Shown here in pieces: positions 23,362 through 32,000 of a stretch of DNA of 40,806 nucleotides. Positions within the stretch are counted from its first letter, which is position 1. Every line of letters starts with the position of its first letter. The stretch comes from Elusimicrobiota bacterium. GTDB taxonomy: Bacteria > Elusimicrobiota > Elusimicrobia > UBA1565 > UBA9628. The DNA is taken from NCBI GenBank assembly GCA_016212855.1, contig JACRDP010000021.1, forward strand, positions 1 through 40,806, given 5' to 3'. The notes under the pieces are model-generated. The model was given only the letters and a program-made list of their open reading frames with translations, searched no databases and had not been told where the DNA came from. Made by a program: the position numbers and the translations under genes.

Positions 23362-24326
23362 GAGAGGCCGGAGATGGCCTCTCCTCCATCGGCGCGGATG
23401 ATGGCGCCGTTGGCCCAGCGCAAGGTCGGGCCGCACAGGCCGAGTATGGTCTCCGCGACGTCCTCCGGCGTGGTGAGCCGGTGGAATGGGTTGCGGATGC
23501 GGGCCTGGGCCTTCATCAGGTCGAAGTTCGGGATCGCGTTGCCGGCGGGCGTGTCGGTGATGCCGGCCTGCATGATGTAGGAAGAGACGCCGTACGGCGC
23601 GAGCTCGACGGCCATCGCGCGGCAGGACGCCTCGAGCGCGGTCTTCGCCGCGGAGACGGCCGCGTAGCCCTTCCACGCGACCTCGTTGCCTTCGGAAGTC
23701 ATGGCCACGAGACGGGCGTCTTTCGAGAGCAGCCCTTCCTTGCACAGCTCCCGGCCCCACAGCAGATAGTCGTAGCCCATCATGAAGATCGTCTTCTCGA
23801 GGTCTTCCTGGGTCAGCAGCTCTTCACGATACGGTATGCGCGAGTCGGCGAGCGTGTGCAAAGCGTCGCAGCCCTTGTCGTGGAAGGCGGTATTGACCGC
23901 GGCTTTCACCTTCTCGGCGGGAATCCCGAGGGCGTCGGCGAGGCCCTTGATCGCTTTGCCGCGGAAGTCGGGGGTCTTGTCCTCGATCATGAGGCGGCAG
24001 GAGCCGGCCGCGATGGACTGCATGAACAGGTGGACCTTGCCCTGGCCGCAGTTCGTCTGGATGCTCTCGAAGAGTTCTCCTCTGCCGTCTTCGTCGAACA
24101 GGTTCAGGTTATGAGTGATCAGCTTGACGCCCGTCGCGCGGATCTCGTCGAAGTGGGGCTTGATCACCGTGTCGACGGTGCCCTCTTTGTCCTTGTGGCC
24201 GATCAGGATATTGAAGCCGGCTCGTGCCAGTCTTTTAGCTGTCGCCAGGCCGAAGCCGGACGAGCCTCCGAGGATGACGGCCCAGAGTCCGGAACCGTGA
24301 AAATCGAGTGTATTTTTCTGATCCAT
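23358..24326 (-). CDS. Enoyl-ACP reductase-like SDR (FabI type, enlarged)
   Basis: 322 residues. SDR cofactor loop LGGSSGFGLA (19-28). The active site is Y221-x6-K228 in GYAAVSAAKTALEA, the Tyr-x6-Lys spacing typical of FabI/FabL enoyl reductases rather than the Tyr-x3-Lys of ketoreductases. About 60 residues longer than FabI, mainly through an insertion at about 108-180 (around DKTPDFRGKAIKGLADALGI). It ends IRADGGEAISG. It would saturate the enoyl chain, so the operon can make fully reduced acyl groups. First gene of the operon; ATG 24326 is 6 nt after TAGAAT with no Shine-Dalgarno sequence, suggesting a leaderless start. Confidence 0.85.
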   Translation of the reverse strand: MDQKNTLDFHGSGLWAVILGGSSGFGLATAKRLARAGFNILIGHKDKEGTVDTVIKPHFDEIRATGVKLITHNLNLFDEDGRGELFESIQTNCGQGKVHLFMQSIAAGSCRLMIEDKTPDFRGKAIKGLADALGIPAEKVKAAVNTAFHDKGCDALHTLADSRIPYREELLTQEDLEKTIFMMGYDYLLWGRELCKEGLLSKDARLVAMTSEGNEVAWKGYAAVSAAKTALEASCRAMAVELAPYGVSSYIMQAGITDTPAGNAIPNFDLMKAQARIRNPFHRLTTPEDVAETILGLCGPTLRWANGAIIRADGGEAISGLS

Positions 24327-24332
24327 TGTCTT

Positions 24333-24338
24333 ATTCTA
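24333..24338 (-). promoter_or_regulatory. -10-like hexamer at the head of the FAS-like operon
   Basis: TAGAAT on the minus strand lies 6 nt before ATG 24326; no Shine-Dalgarno sequence. No recognisable -35 at the right distance. Confidence 0.5.
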
Positions 24339-24362
24339 CCAAACGGGGCGCGGAGGGCGTCA

Positions 24363-24376
24363 TTGACCGGCGTCAA
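24363..24376. repeat. Short inverted repeat with REP-like flank
   Basis: TTGAC-CGGC-GTCAA, followed shortly by GGTGCCAGGC, between two minus-strand genes. It resembles fragments of REP-type elements but is a single short copy. Confidence 0.35.
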
Positions 24377-24393
24377 CCCGACGGTGCCAGGCT

Positions 24394-24882
24394 TTAAGGT
24401 TTTACGCCGAGCAGTCCGGCCTTCACGGCGGGAAACTGGTCCGGGGGGATTTCCTGGGTGGTCAGCAAGGTCCCGTCGATGCCGTAGACGGATTGCGAGC
24501 AGTAGGCGGCGCCGGTGGCGTAGGTCCGTTCGCAGATCAGCAGGGGGCGGGCGCCGCCGTCGAGGAACGCGTAGATCGCGACGTCGGCGTCGGGGCCGTC
24601 GCAGGCCTCGGGATTTTTCGTGCGCTCCTTGGCGTCGCAGGGCTTGTAGTGGTACTCGAGCGAGGCCAGGCAGCGCTTCGTCTCGCGGTTCCAGCGGTGG
24701 CCGAGGATTCCCTCGAAGACGCGGGGGGTTTTTTCGCGGATGGTCTTGTCGAGAGCCTTGGCGAGCGCGCGGCAGTCGGCGTCGCGCTTGGCGCGGACGG
24801 CCTGCAGGGAGCGCAGCCCGATCAGGCCGAACAAGGCGACCGCGGCGATGGAGATCAGCTCGGAGGTCTTGAGTTTTCTCAC
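24394..24882 (-). CDS. Small membrane-anchored protein of unknown function
   Basis: 162 residues from GTG 24882. An N-terminal anchor (SELISIAAVALFGLIGLRSL) is followed by a soluble domain with seven Cys (in ADCRAL, KRCLAS, KPCDAK, EACDGP, LICERT and AYCSQS, among others), suggesting disulphides outside the membrane. No family recognised. Longer upstream frames lack a start signal, whereas GTG 24882 has TAGAAT 7 nt upstream (24890-24895), as in other apparently leaderless genes here. It lies upstream of the FAS-like operon on the same strand, with 67 nt between, so it may be separate. Confidence 0.6.
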   Translation of the reverse strand: MRKLKTSELISIAAVALFGLIGLRSLQAVRAKRDADCRALAKALDKTIREKTPRVFEGILGHRWNRETKRCLASLEYHYKPCDAKERTKNPEACDGPDADVAIYAFLDGGARPLLICERTYATGAAYCSQSVYGIDGTLLTTQEIPPDQFPAVKAGLLGVKP

Positions 24883-24889
24883 GCCGGGA

Positions 24890-24895
24890 ATTCTA
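24890..24895 (-). promoter_or_regulatory. -10-like hexamer of a leaderless gene
   Basis: TAGAAT on the minus strand, 7 nt before GTG 24882. A second hexamer, TATAGT, lies slightly further upstream. Confidence 0.4.
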
Positions 24896-25106
24896 CATAT
24901 TTTCTCGTTTACTATAGTGACGGGCCGATATGAGACTAGCGCACCTTCTCGCCGCCTGATCGCCGCGCCCGCGACGTTCGCCGTCGGCAAAATCTCGCTC
25001 GGCTGCCGCTACGACTACGCGAAATGGCGCCGCTCGCAGCGGGGCGCGGGGACTGTCGTGGCGTTGCGCCGGCCTCGATCATGCTGTTCGTGCGCGGGAA
25101 GCTGCT
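24896..25106. other. Intergenic segment without a clear gene
   Basis: It contains only short frames broken by stops. One frame on the + strand around 24985-25075 reads like protein (ATFAVGKISLGCRYDYAKW) and may be a gene remnant, but has no start, family match or conserved context that I can defend. Confidence 0.3.
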
Positions 25107-27461
25107 CTAGGGACGGCCGAAGACCAGCCGGTCCACTTCCGCGCGCGTGAGCGCTCCGCGCAGCAGGTCGGCGACGTAGTCGGGCGAGAAGAAGCGGTCG
25201 AGCGGGACGGTCTTGGGGCCGTCCTTGACGTGGATGCGCCCCGAGCCCGTGCCCAGTCCGAGCTGACCGCGCGCGTCGCGCCAGTCCTCGAGTCCCGCCT
25301 CCGCCAGCTGCTGGACGTAGGCTTTGTGCCAGTTCGCCGCGGCCGCGGCGCCCTTGGGGCCGATCGTCTCGGGGTCGAGCCCGAGGCCGACGAGAGAATT
25401 GGATTTCGACGCGATCCCATAAGGGCAGTTGCCGTTGGCGCAGGCCTTCACCTTCGCGCAGCCCAGGCCCATGCCCATCCAGCAGCGCGCGCCGGAGATG
25501 CCGTCGGCGCCGAGCGCGAGCTTCTCGATGCCCTCGGTCGGCAGCATCAGGTCGCCGGTCGCTTCCAGAAATATCCGCTCGCGAATTCCGAGCTTCTTCA
25601 TCACCGCGTCGGCGACGATGATCGCCTCGTTGCCGGGCAAGGAGGTGTTCGCGCCGGGCGGGGCGTTGCCGGAGCCGGGGGAGAAGTCGTCGCCGCGCCC
25701 GTCGAGCTGGATGTGATCGGGGAGCGCCTCGGCGCCCTTGAGGAAGGTGAGGAAGTCGAGGAGGTCCTTCGCGTCGCCGACGCCGAACTTAAGCGAGACC
25801 GGCTTCTTCGTCACCACGCGGGCCGCCTTGACCAAAGCGGCGATGGACTCGTAGCTGTCGAGGTCGGGCACGATCTCGGGCGACTTGAAGGGCTTGTCGC
25901 GCGGAATCTCGCGCAAAGCGGCGACGATGTCGTCGACCTTTTTCGGATCGACCTTCGCGCCGCGCTTGGCCGCCTGCTTGAGCTTGAACTGGGTCATCGC
26001 GACGAAGGGGGACTCGGCGGTGCGGCGGAGCTTGTCGAAGTCGACGCGCAGGTCGGCGCCGCGGATGCCGTTAAGAGCGGAGCCGTACTGCGCGACGACT
26101 TGTGCCCGGGCCAAATCTTCAGGAGAGAACTCGGCAAACAACTTATTTCGCTTTGAGAATAACGTGTCGACGAGCATGACGAGTTCGGCCTCGGCCTTGC
26201 CGCCTTCCTTCATTCCGTTGTTGGCGATGTTCCAGGCGATGAGCTCGCGCTTGGCCTTATCCGCGTCGCCTTCCAGCATCGCGAGCGCGAAGCCGGGCCC
26301 GCCCTCGCCGGTGTTGTAGAGATTGCGGATGCCCTGGTCCTTCGCCATCTTGAGATGGATGTAGATCAGGGACAGGTGCGACTGCGCCGAGAGCTGCGGG
26401 AAGCTCATGCCGGAGATGCCCGCCATGGGCGAGAGCTCGACGTCGCCGAGGCGGTGCTTCGAGACGCGGATCTTCTCGAGGTTCGGCTCCGGGAAGATGA
26501 CGGGCGAGACGATCTCGGGGCTGCCGTCGTACACGGCGTGGCCGAAGGAGCCGCGGAAGTCGCCCTCTTTGTGGAGTCCTTCGAGAACGGACCAGCGCCA
26601 GTCGTGCTTACTCTGCGGCTGCCCGCTCATGTACTTGCGCCACAATTCGCCGGCATGCGTCATGGTCGAGCGGAAGGCATTGAGAGCGGGCCGGAACAGG
26701 ATCTTGGCGACGGCGGCCTTCACCAGGAACCTGGCCTTCAGCCAGCCGACCTTGGCGCGGAAGGCCGGGCCCGTCGGAACCGGCGGAAGGGGGACCTCTT
26801 TATTCTTCATCGCCGCGGCGCGCAGGCGGTCGGTGCCGGGCGTCATCAGGCGCGAGGGCGGGTTGGGGAGCTGGGCGGCCATCGCCTCGACGGGTGTGTA
26901 GGCGAGCTCGCCGGGCTTGAGCCAGGCACGTTTAGCGGCGGTGAGGTAGGACGTCAGCTCCAGGCGCTTTCCCGCTGCGAGCTTGACGGCGGCGCGCTCC
27001 CAGGCGGCGACGATCTCCTCGCGGCGCTCCGCGGGCGCGAACGCGGCCGCGGGGCCCGCGAGCCAGCCCAGCCGCGCCGCGAACACGGCGTAGTCCGGCG
27101 ACGACGGGTCGGCCTTATGCGCGTCGGCGAGGACCTTCTCCGTCTCGATCATGGCCTCGACCTTGAGCGCGCTCACGGCCTCGGCGACCGCGACGGCGCG
27201 CGCGGCCTGGGGTAACGCGCGATAGAGTTCCGGCGTGAAGCCCTTGGACTCGAGAGCTCGTAGAACGGGCGCCAAACTCGTCTCCGGCATCCGCGCGCCG
27301 AGGCTCGACAGCGCGGGGTCGACCGCGCCGCTCCATTGACCCTGCGGCGTAGCGAGCAGTGAGAGCGGCAGACGAGGGCCGAGCGCGACGATGGGAGACA
27401 CGACGCCCGCGCGTGCCACGGCGGACAGTAGGACGAGGGCGCACGGAAGAAGGCGTCGCAC
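25107..27461 (-). CDS. Glutamate-synthase-like FMN/Fe-S protein with an N-terminal signal peptide
   Basis: 784 residues. The C-terminal 450 residues are the FMN barrel of the glutamate synthase large subunit: SPMAGISGMSFPQLSAQSHL, LYNTGEGG, LDGRGDDFSPGSG with LPGNEAIIVADA, and GADGISGARCWMGMGLGCAK. A cysteine triplet C668-x5-C674-x4-C679 (CAKVKACANGNCPYG) has the spacing of the GltB [3Fe-4S] site. The glutamine amidotransferase domain is absent; instead there is a 320-residue Ala-rich helical region. The N-terminus MRRLLPCALVLLSAVARAG looks like a signal peptide, odd for a cytoplasmic flavoenzyme. GTG 27461 is 6 nt after a perfect TATAAT, so the start looks secure. Function could be an amide- or quinone-linked redox enzyme rather than GOGAT. 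Confidence 0.8.
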   Translation of the reverse strand: MRRLLPCALVLLSAVARAGVVSPIVALGPRLPLSLLATPQGQWSGAVDPALSSLGARMPETSLAPVLRALESKGFTPELYRALPQAARAVAVAEAVSALKVEAMIETEKVLADAHKADPSSPDYAVFAARLGWLAGPAAAFAPAERREEIVAAWERAAVKLAAGKRLELTSYLTAAKRAWLKPGELAYTPVEAMAAQLPNPPSRLMTPGTDRLRAAAMKNKEVPLPPVPTGPAFRAKVGWLKARFLVKAAVAKILFRPALNAFRSTMTHAGELWRKYMSGQPQSKHDWRWSVLEGLHKEGDFRGSFGHAVYDGSPEIVSPVIFPEPNLEKIRVSKHRLGDVELSPMAGISGMSFPQLSAQSHLSLIYIHLKMAKDQGIRNLYNTGEGGPGFALAMLEGDADKAKRELIAWNIANNGMKEGGKAEAELVMLVDTLFSKRNKLFAEFSPEDLARAQVVAQYGSALNGIRGADLRVDFDKLRRTAESPFVAMTQFKLKQAAKRGAKVDPKKVDDIVAALREIPRDKPFKSPEIVPDLDSYESIAALVKAARVVTKKPVSLKFGVGDAKDLLDFLTFLKGAEALPDHIQLDGRGDDFSPGSGNAPPGANTSLPGNEAIIVADAVMKKLGIRERIFLEATGDLMLPTEGIEKLALGADGISGARCWMGMGLGCAKVKACANGNCPYGIASKSNSLVGLGLDPETIGPKGAAAAANWHKAYVQQLAEAGLEDWRDARGQLGLGTGSGRIHVKDGPKTVPLDRFFSPDYVADLLRGALTRAEVDRLVFGRP

Positions 27462-27467
27462 AAACCC

Positions 27468-27473
27468 ATTATA
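27468..27473 (-). promoter_or_regulatory. Consensus -10 hexamer abutting a leaderless start
   Basis: TATAAT on the minus strand with six bases (GGGTTT) before GTG 27461. This is the best example of the leaderless arrangement in the window. Confidence 0.6.
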
Positions 27474-27529
27474 AGGGAAGCTCGAAAGCTGCGCCTGCGC
27501 CCTTCGGTCCTAGCGTTGAAAGTAAAGGA

Positions 27530-27545
27530 CCCGCGACCGCGCGGG
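27530..27545 (-). terminator. GC hairpin after the subtilase gene
   Basis: CCCGCG-ACCG-CGCGGG in the 169-nt gap between the subtilase stop and the next minus-strand gene. There is no U-run, so termination would need Rho or the hairpin may only protect the 3' end. Confidence 0.35.
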
Positions 27546-27630
27546 ACCTACGGCCCGCTCAAATGAGGACGAGCGCCGGTTTCCCGCGCGAACCTGGGGT
27601 AAGGCCGCGCGGACCGGCGCCCGTCAAATC

Positions 27631-28860
27631 CTAGCGGACGAGCTTGGCCGCGTCGATCATGCCGCGGCCCTGCAGGGCGCTCGTCAGGCGCGGCAACGGC
27701 GTCGCCGCGGCGTTGAGCGCCGCGCGGACCGCGGAAGGAGTGCGCGCGCCGCGAGCGACCGCAAGCGCGGCGAGGCCGGCGACGTGGGGCGTGGCCATCG
27801 AGGTTCCGGAGAGTTCGACGTAGCCGCCGCCCATTTGGACGGATTTCACGCCGACGCCCGGCGCGATGAAGTCCACCTCGGGGCCGCGGCTCGAAAACTC
27901 GGCGACGGCGTCCTTGTTGTCGGAGGCGGCCACCGCGATCGTCTCGGGGTATGAAGCAGGGAACCCCACAGCGCTGCCGGAGTTGCCGGCGGCGGCGACG
28001 ATGGTCAGGCCGTTTTTGGCGGCGGCGGTGACCGCGCGCTTGAGCGCCTCGCTGCCTTCGTCGGCGCCGAGGCTCATGTTGGCGACCTTGATGCCGTGCG
28101 ACGCGGCCCACTCGATGCCGGCGATCACGTCGGAGAAGCCGCCGTTGCCGTCGGCGTCGAGGACCTTGACCGCGTAGAGCTTGACGAGGGGTGCGACGCC
28201 GACCACGCCCTTGCCGTCGCGGCGTCCGGCGATGGTGCCGGCGACGTGCGAGCCGTGGCCCTGGTCGTCGGCCCAGGCGTCGGGCTTGTTGGGATCGAGC
28301 GCGTTGAAGCCGCCGATGACGACGCCGGCGAGATCGGGGTGGGACTTGTCGATGCCGGTGTCGATGACGGCGACGACCGCGCCCTGGCCCTGGGTCGAGG
28401 GCCAGGCGCCGGCGGCGTTGACCCGCGCGATGCCCCAGGGCTGCTCGGGATCGGCCACGGCGACGGGCTTGAGGCCGCCGATGCGGCGCAGGATGTCGCG
28501 GGCGCCCTCTCCGAGGTCGAACTGCGGGACCGGGGCGGGAACGGTCACCGCGGTGAGCCAGTTGCGCTTGCGGTCGGTCTCGACGAGATTGACGAGGGTC
28601 GAAGCCTTGAGCTTGGCCTCGGCCTTATCGCCGCGGAAAGCCGGCAGTTCGATGACGATCGCGTTGATCGAGGGGAGCTCGCGCACCACCGAGCAGCCCA
28701 CGCTCTGGGCGAGCTTGCGGCACTCCGCCGTGCTCACGTCCGGCTTGCAGGCGACGATTTTGTGGATCACGTCGCCGGCGTCGAGCGGGCAGACCTGAGC
28801 CCGGGCGGACACGGCGAGGAGAGAGAGAACGGCGGCGAGAGCGGGAGAGGGGGGTCTCAT
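27631..28860 (-). CDS. Secreted subtilisin-like serine protease (S8)
   Basis: 409 residues. A signal peptide (MRPPSPALAAVLSLLAVSARA) is followed by a propeptide (about 22-110) with four Cys (24, 38, 47, 56) that probably form disulphides. The mature catalytic domain has a complete triad: D167 in VAVIDTGID, H202 in GHGSHVAGT and S354 in SGTSMATPHVAG, with the oxyanion Asn N293 in AAAGNSG. No C-terminal sorting or P-domain is present; it ends shortly after the last helices. Start ATG 28860 is 7 nt after TACTAT (28868-28873) with no Shine-Dalgarno sequence. An extracellular or periplasmic protease; substrate unknown. Confidence 0.93.
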   Translation of the reverse strand: MRPPSPALAAVLSLLAVSARAQVCPLDAGDVIHKIVACKPDVSTAECRKLAQSVGCSVVRELPSINAIVIELPAFRGDKAEAKLKASTLVNLVETDRKRNWLTAVTVPAPVPQFDLGEGARDILRRIGGLKPVAVADPEQPWGIARVNAAGAWPSTQGQGAVVAVIDTGIDKSHPDLAGVVIGGFNALDPNKPDAWADDQGHGSHVAGTIAGRRDGKGVVGVAPLVKLYAVKVLDADGNGGFSDVIAGIEWAASHGIKVANMSLGADEGSEALKRAVTAAAKNGLTIVAAAGNSGSAVGFPASYPETIAVAASDNKDAVAEFSSRGPEVDFIAPGVGVKSVQMGGGYVELSGTSMATPHVAGLAALAVARGARTPSAVRAALNAAATPLPRLTSALQGRGMIDAAKLVR

Positions 28861-28867
28861 GGACCTA

Positions 28868-28873
28868 ATAGTA
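28868..28873 (-). promoter_or_regulatory. -10-like hexamer of the leaderless subtilase gene
   Basis: TACTAT on the minus strand, 7 nt before ATG 28860. Confidence 0.45.
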
Positions 28874-28884
28874 TCCGGGTCCTT

Positions 28885-28977
28885 AGGCCCGTTTCAGGGC
28901 CAATAGACCTAGAGTCATCTGGGCCCAAAGGCCCAGATGAAAAGTTGACCGGGCCCAACAAAAGGGCGTTTTGGGCC
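28885..28977. repeat. GGGCC/GGCCC-rich tract with a strong hairpin, between divergent genes
   Basis: Six GGGCC or GGCCC blocks occur in about 90 bases. Two of them form a perfect 10-bp stem CATCTGGGCC-CAAA-GGCCCAGATG (28916-28939). The tract separates the divergent subtilase and HAD-protein genes, so it could be an operator region, a hairpin in the 5' leader of the + gene, or both. Confidence 0.5.
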
Positions 28978-29084
28978 TAGACCGCATGCCGTCGAATTTT
29001 CGCCCGTTCGGCCCAGGCCGAGAAGGCGTCAGTCGCGCTACACTATGAGCCGACGCCGAACCACTCGCAGGGAGAAAACCTAAG

Positions 29085-32000
29085 ATGGCCCGACGCCTCA
29101 GCCGCTTCGTCTCGCTCGTCCTGTCGTACGCCCTCGTCGCCGCCTCCGTCGGCTTCGACGCGCAGAACGCCGCCGCCCAGACGCTCACCGGGCGCGCCGC
29201 GCCCGCCGTCACGCCGGCGCCGCAGATCATCACGGGCGTTTCCGTCGCGCCCGCCGCGGTCCTGACCCCCGTCATGCCCTCGTTGGCTCCGTCGCTCGCG
29301 CTGACCGCGCCCGCGATCGCCGCGCCCGCGGCGGTCACGCCCGCGGCCGCGATCACGGCGAAGACCGCCGCCGCCGTTCCCGCGCTCGCCGCGCTCGCCC
29401 AGCCGAACGCGACTCTGTCGGCCGCGTCCGCCGCCGGACGCGACCTGGAAAACGTGCTGACCGGAGCGATCCCGGCGAAAGCCTCCGGAGATCTGTCCGA
29501 GGTCGTCGCCGCCGCGCCGTCCGCCCTGGCCCCGAACCTGTCCGCTCCGTCCGCGCCCGAGGCCCCGAAGGGCGACGCCCCGCCCGCCGCCGCCCCGGCC
29601 CCGCACAAGACCATCGCGTCCGCTTCCTCCTATAGCTTCCATCGCCTGGCCCTGACGACCATCGCGGTCCTGACCGGCGCGGTGTTCACCTTGCCGCAGG
29701 CCGGAGCGAAGCTGACGGCGAAGATCATCGCCTCCGCCGCCGACAAGTCCCTCGTCCTCTCCGATTTCGACGACACTCTTGCAGGCTACAATGAAGTACT
29801 CCCTTTCCAAAAGGTCGTGGCCGTCGCCGCGATACGCCGGGCCGGCAAGCACTTCGCCGTGATCAGCGACCGCAGCGACACCAAGCGCGGCACCCAGCTC
29901 ACCGTGTTCGAGTCGCTCGAGTCCATCCCGGCCACGGAGCGCGAGGGCATGTACGTCGCCGCCAATTCCGGCGGCAAGGTTTATCGTTACGACCACGACG
30001 GCGTCCCGCAGAAGGTCCACGAGGCCGCGGGCCTGACCGACGCGCAGAACGCCTTGATCAAGGAGGCCGCCGCCGCGACCAAGGCCCGCCTGGCCGAGGC
30101 CGGCGCCGAGCAGCACGTCGGCGACGGGAAGAACCCCGCCGAGTCCTTCAACACCTACGGCTACGCGATCATGCTCAAGCCGGGCTCGTCGAACGAGGCC
30201 GTCAAAGGCGCGGCCGTCATCCTCAACGAAGAGCTCGCCAAGCGCGGCTTCGAGGTCGAGGTCCAGCCCCGCTTCGCGAAGAGCCCGGAGAACCCGCCCT
30301 ACGCGACGTTCTCCATCATCACCAAGGCCGACGCCGCGGAGTACATCGCGAAGGCCCTCAAGATCGAAGCGAAGGACGCGCTCGTCATCGGCGACGCGAT
30401 GTTCATTCCGCGCGAGGCGAAGAAGGCCTCCTGGATGACGCGCCTGGGTGAGCGTCTGTCCGGCCGCCCGCAGGCCAAGACCGGCAACGAGACCGACAAG
30501 AACATGACCAAGCTCCTGCCCGGCGTTCTGGCACTCGGCGTGGGCGCGGCGATGGATCCGCGCGTGGCCAACGGCTGGGCGCTGGCCGGACACGGGCCTG
30601 AGGTCACGCAGCAGGTGCTCGAGTCGGTCGCTTCTAGGGCGCGGCGTATCGGCCCGGACTCGGGGTCGAAGACGGGGACCTATCTTCAGCTCGGTGTTTT
30701 CGCCTTGGTCGTCGGCGTGGCCGCGGTCAGCTACTACGTGCTGGCCACCGCGGTGGGCGACATCGTGTCGATGGGCGAGCGCGCGATCCGCGAGTGGACC
30801 AGCGGCCCGTTCGGCCGCGACGCGGGCTTCTTCCTCGGCGCGACGACGGTCGGCATGGTCGGGATGATGTTCCGCCCGAACCTGCTCTCCGATCCGAATG
30901 AGACGTATGGCGCCGCCCTCAAGAAGGCCGGTGAAATCGCCGTCGAGCGCGGCTTCAAGGCCGAGGACATCCGCTTCGTGAAGGCGACCGCCTCGATGCC
31001 CGTGAGCGACGGCGCGCAGTGGCATTATACCTTCGCCCTGACGAACGCGAAGGGCGGGACCGACCTCATCGACGTGGACTTCTCGAACTTCCTCGGCGGC
31101 TCGCCGGATATCCGGACCCGCGTCTACGCGAACGCGCCCATGGAGCCGGGCGTCGTGGCGTTCCCGATGACGGGCTATCTGATGAAGCGCGGCGTGACGC
31201 TGACCCCGGACTCGGCGCTCGACGCGGTGCGCCGGACCGAGCCGTCCTTCGGCTCGAACGTGGGCGTCTCGCTGACCGTGCGCGCGGAGCCCGTCTCCAA
31301 CGATCAGGACGCGTGGTACCGCTTCTACGACAACAAGGGCAACATCGGCGCGGTCAACGGCCGCACCGGCGAAGTCCGCATGGAGGCCGTGCAGAAAGCC
31401 CCCGCGAAGCCGGCGGGCATGACCACCGCCGTCGCGCCCAACGAGCTGTACGCGTTGGCGCTCGAGCAGATCACGCCCAAGGCGCCCGCGGGCGCCGACG
31501 TCAAGCTTCTCTCCGCCGTGCACGAGACCCGCTTCTTCAATGGAGCCTGGGTCGGCGACGAGTGGCGCTTTTTCTTCGGCTGGGGCGGCGACAAGGGCGG
31601 CATCGAGTACATGGTCCCGGCGCGGCGCACCATGATCACCGAGACGATGATGGACGCCTTCGAGCCGCAGCTCAAGGGAACGGTCTCCGCGGAACGCTTG
31701 AAGGAAGGCGTGGCCGCGAATCTCTTCAACAGGGCCGTCAAGGTGACGCCGGAAGCCGCGCTCAAGGGCGTGGACGGCGTGACCCGCGTCAGCCTCCTGC
31801 CCCGCTCCGAGCCGGCCAGCGGCGACAAGGACCTGTGGTACTCCCTGCAGAACGACGCGGACGAACTCGCGTCCGTCAACGCGCGCACCGGCGAAGTCCG
31901 CCGCGCGCCGGCCGTTCCCCGGACGAGCGCGGCCGCCGGCTTCCTCGCGTGGCTGATCGGCGCCGCCTTGGTCGCCGCCGTCTACGGCGCCCTGTACTGG

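Noticed and set aside
24720..24742. Terminator in the GC-rich stretch with six T (24727-24732)
   Set aside because: It lies within the coding sequence of the anchored protein at 24394-24882 and does not form a convincing stem.
24960..25110. Glutathione-transferase-like or other gene remnant on the + strand
   Set aside because: About 30 residues of suggestive text, no start codon and no second motif; too weak to call.
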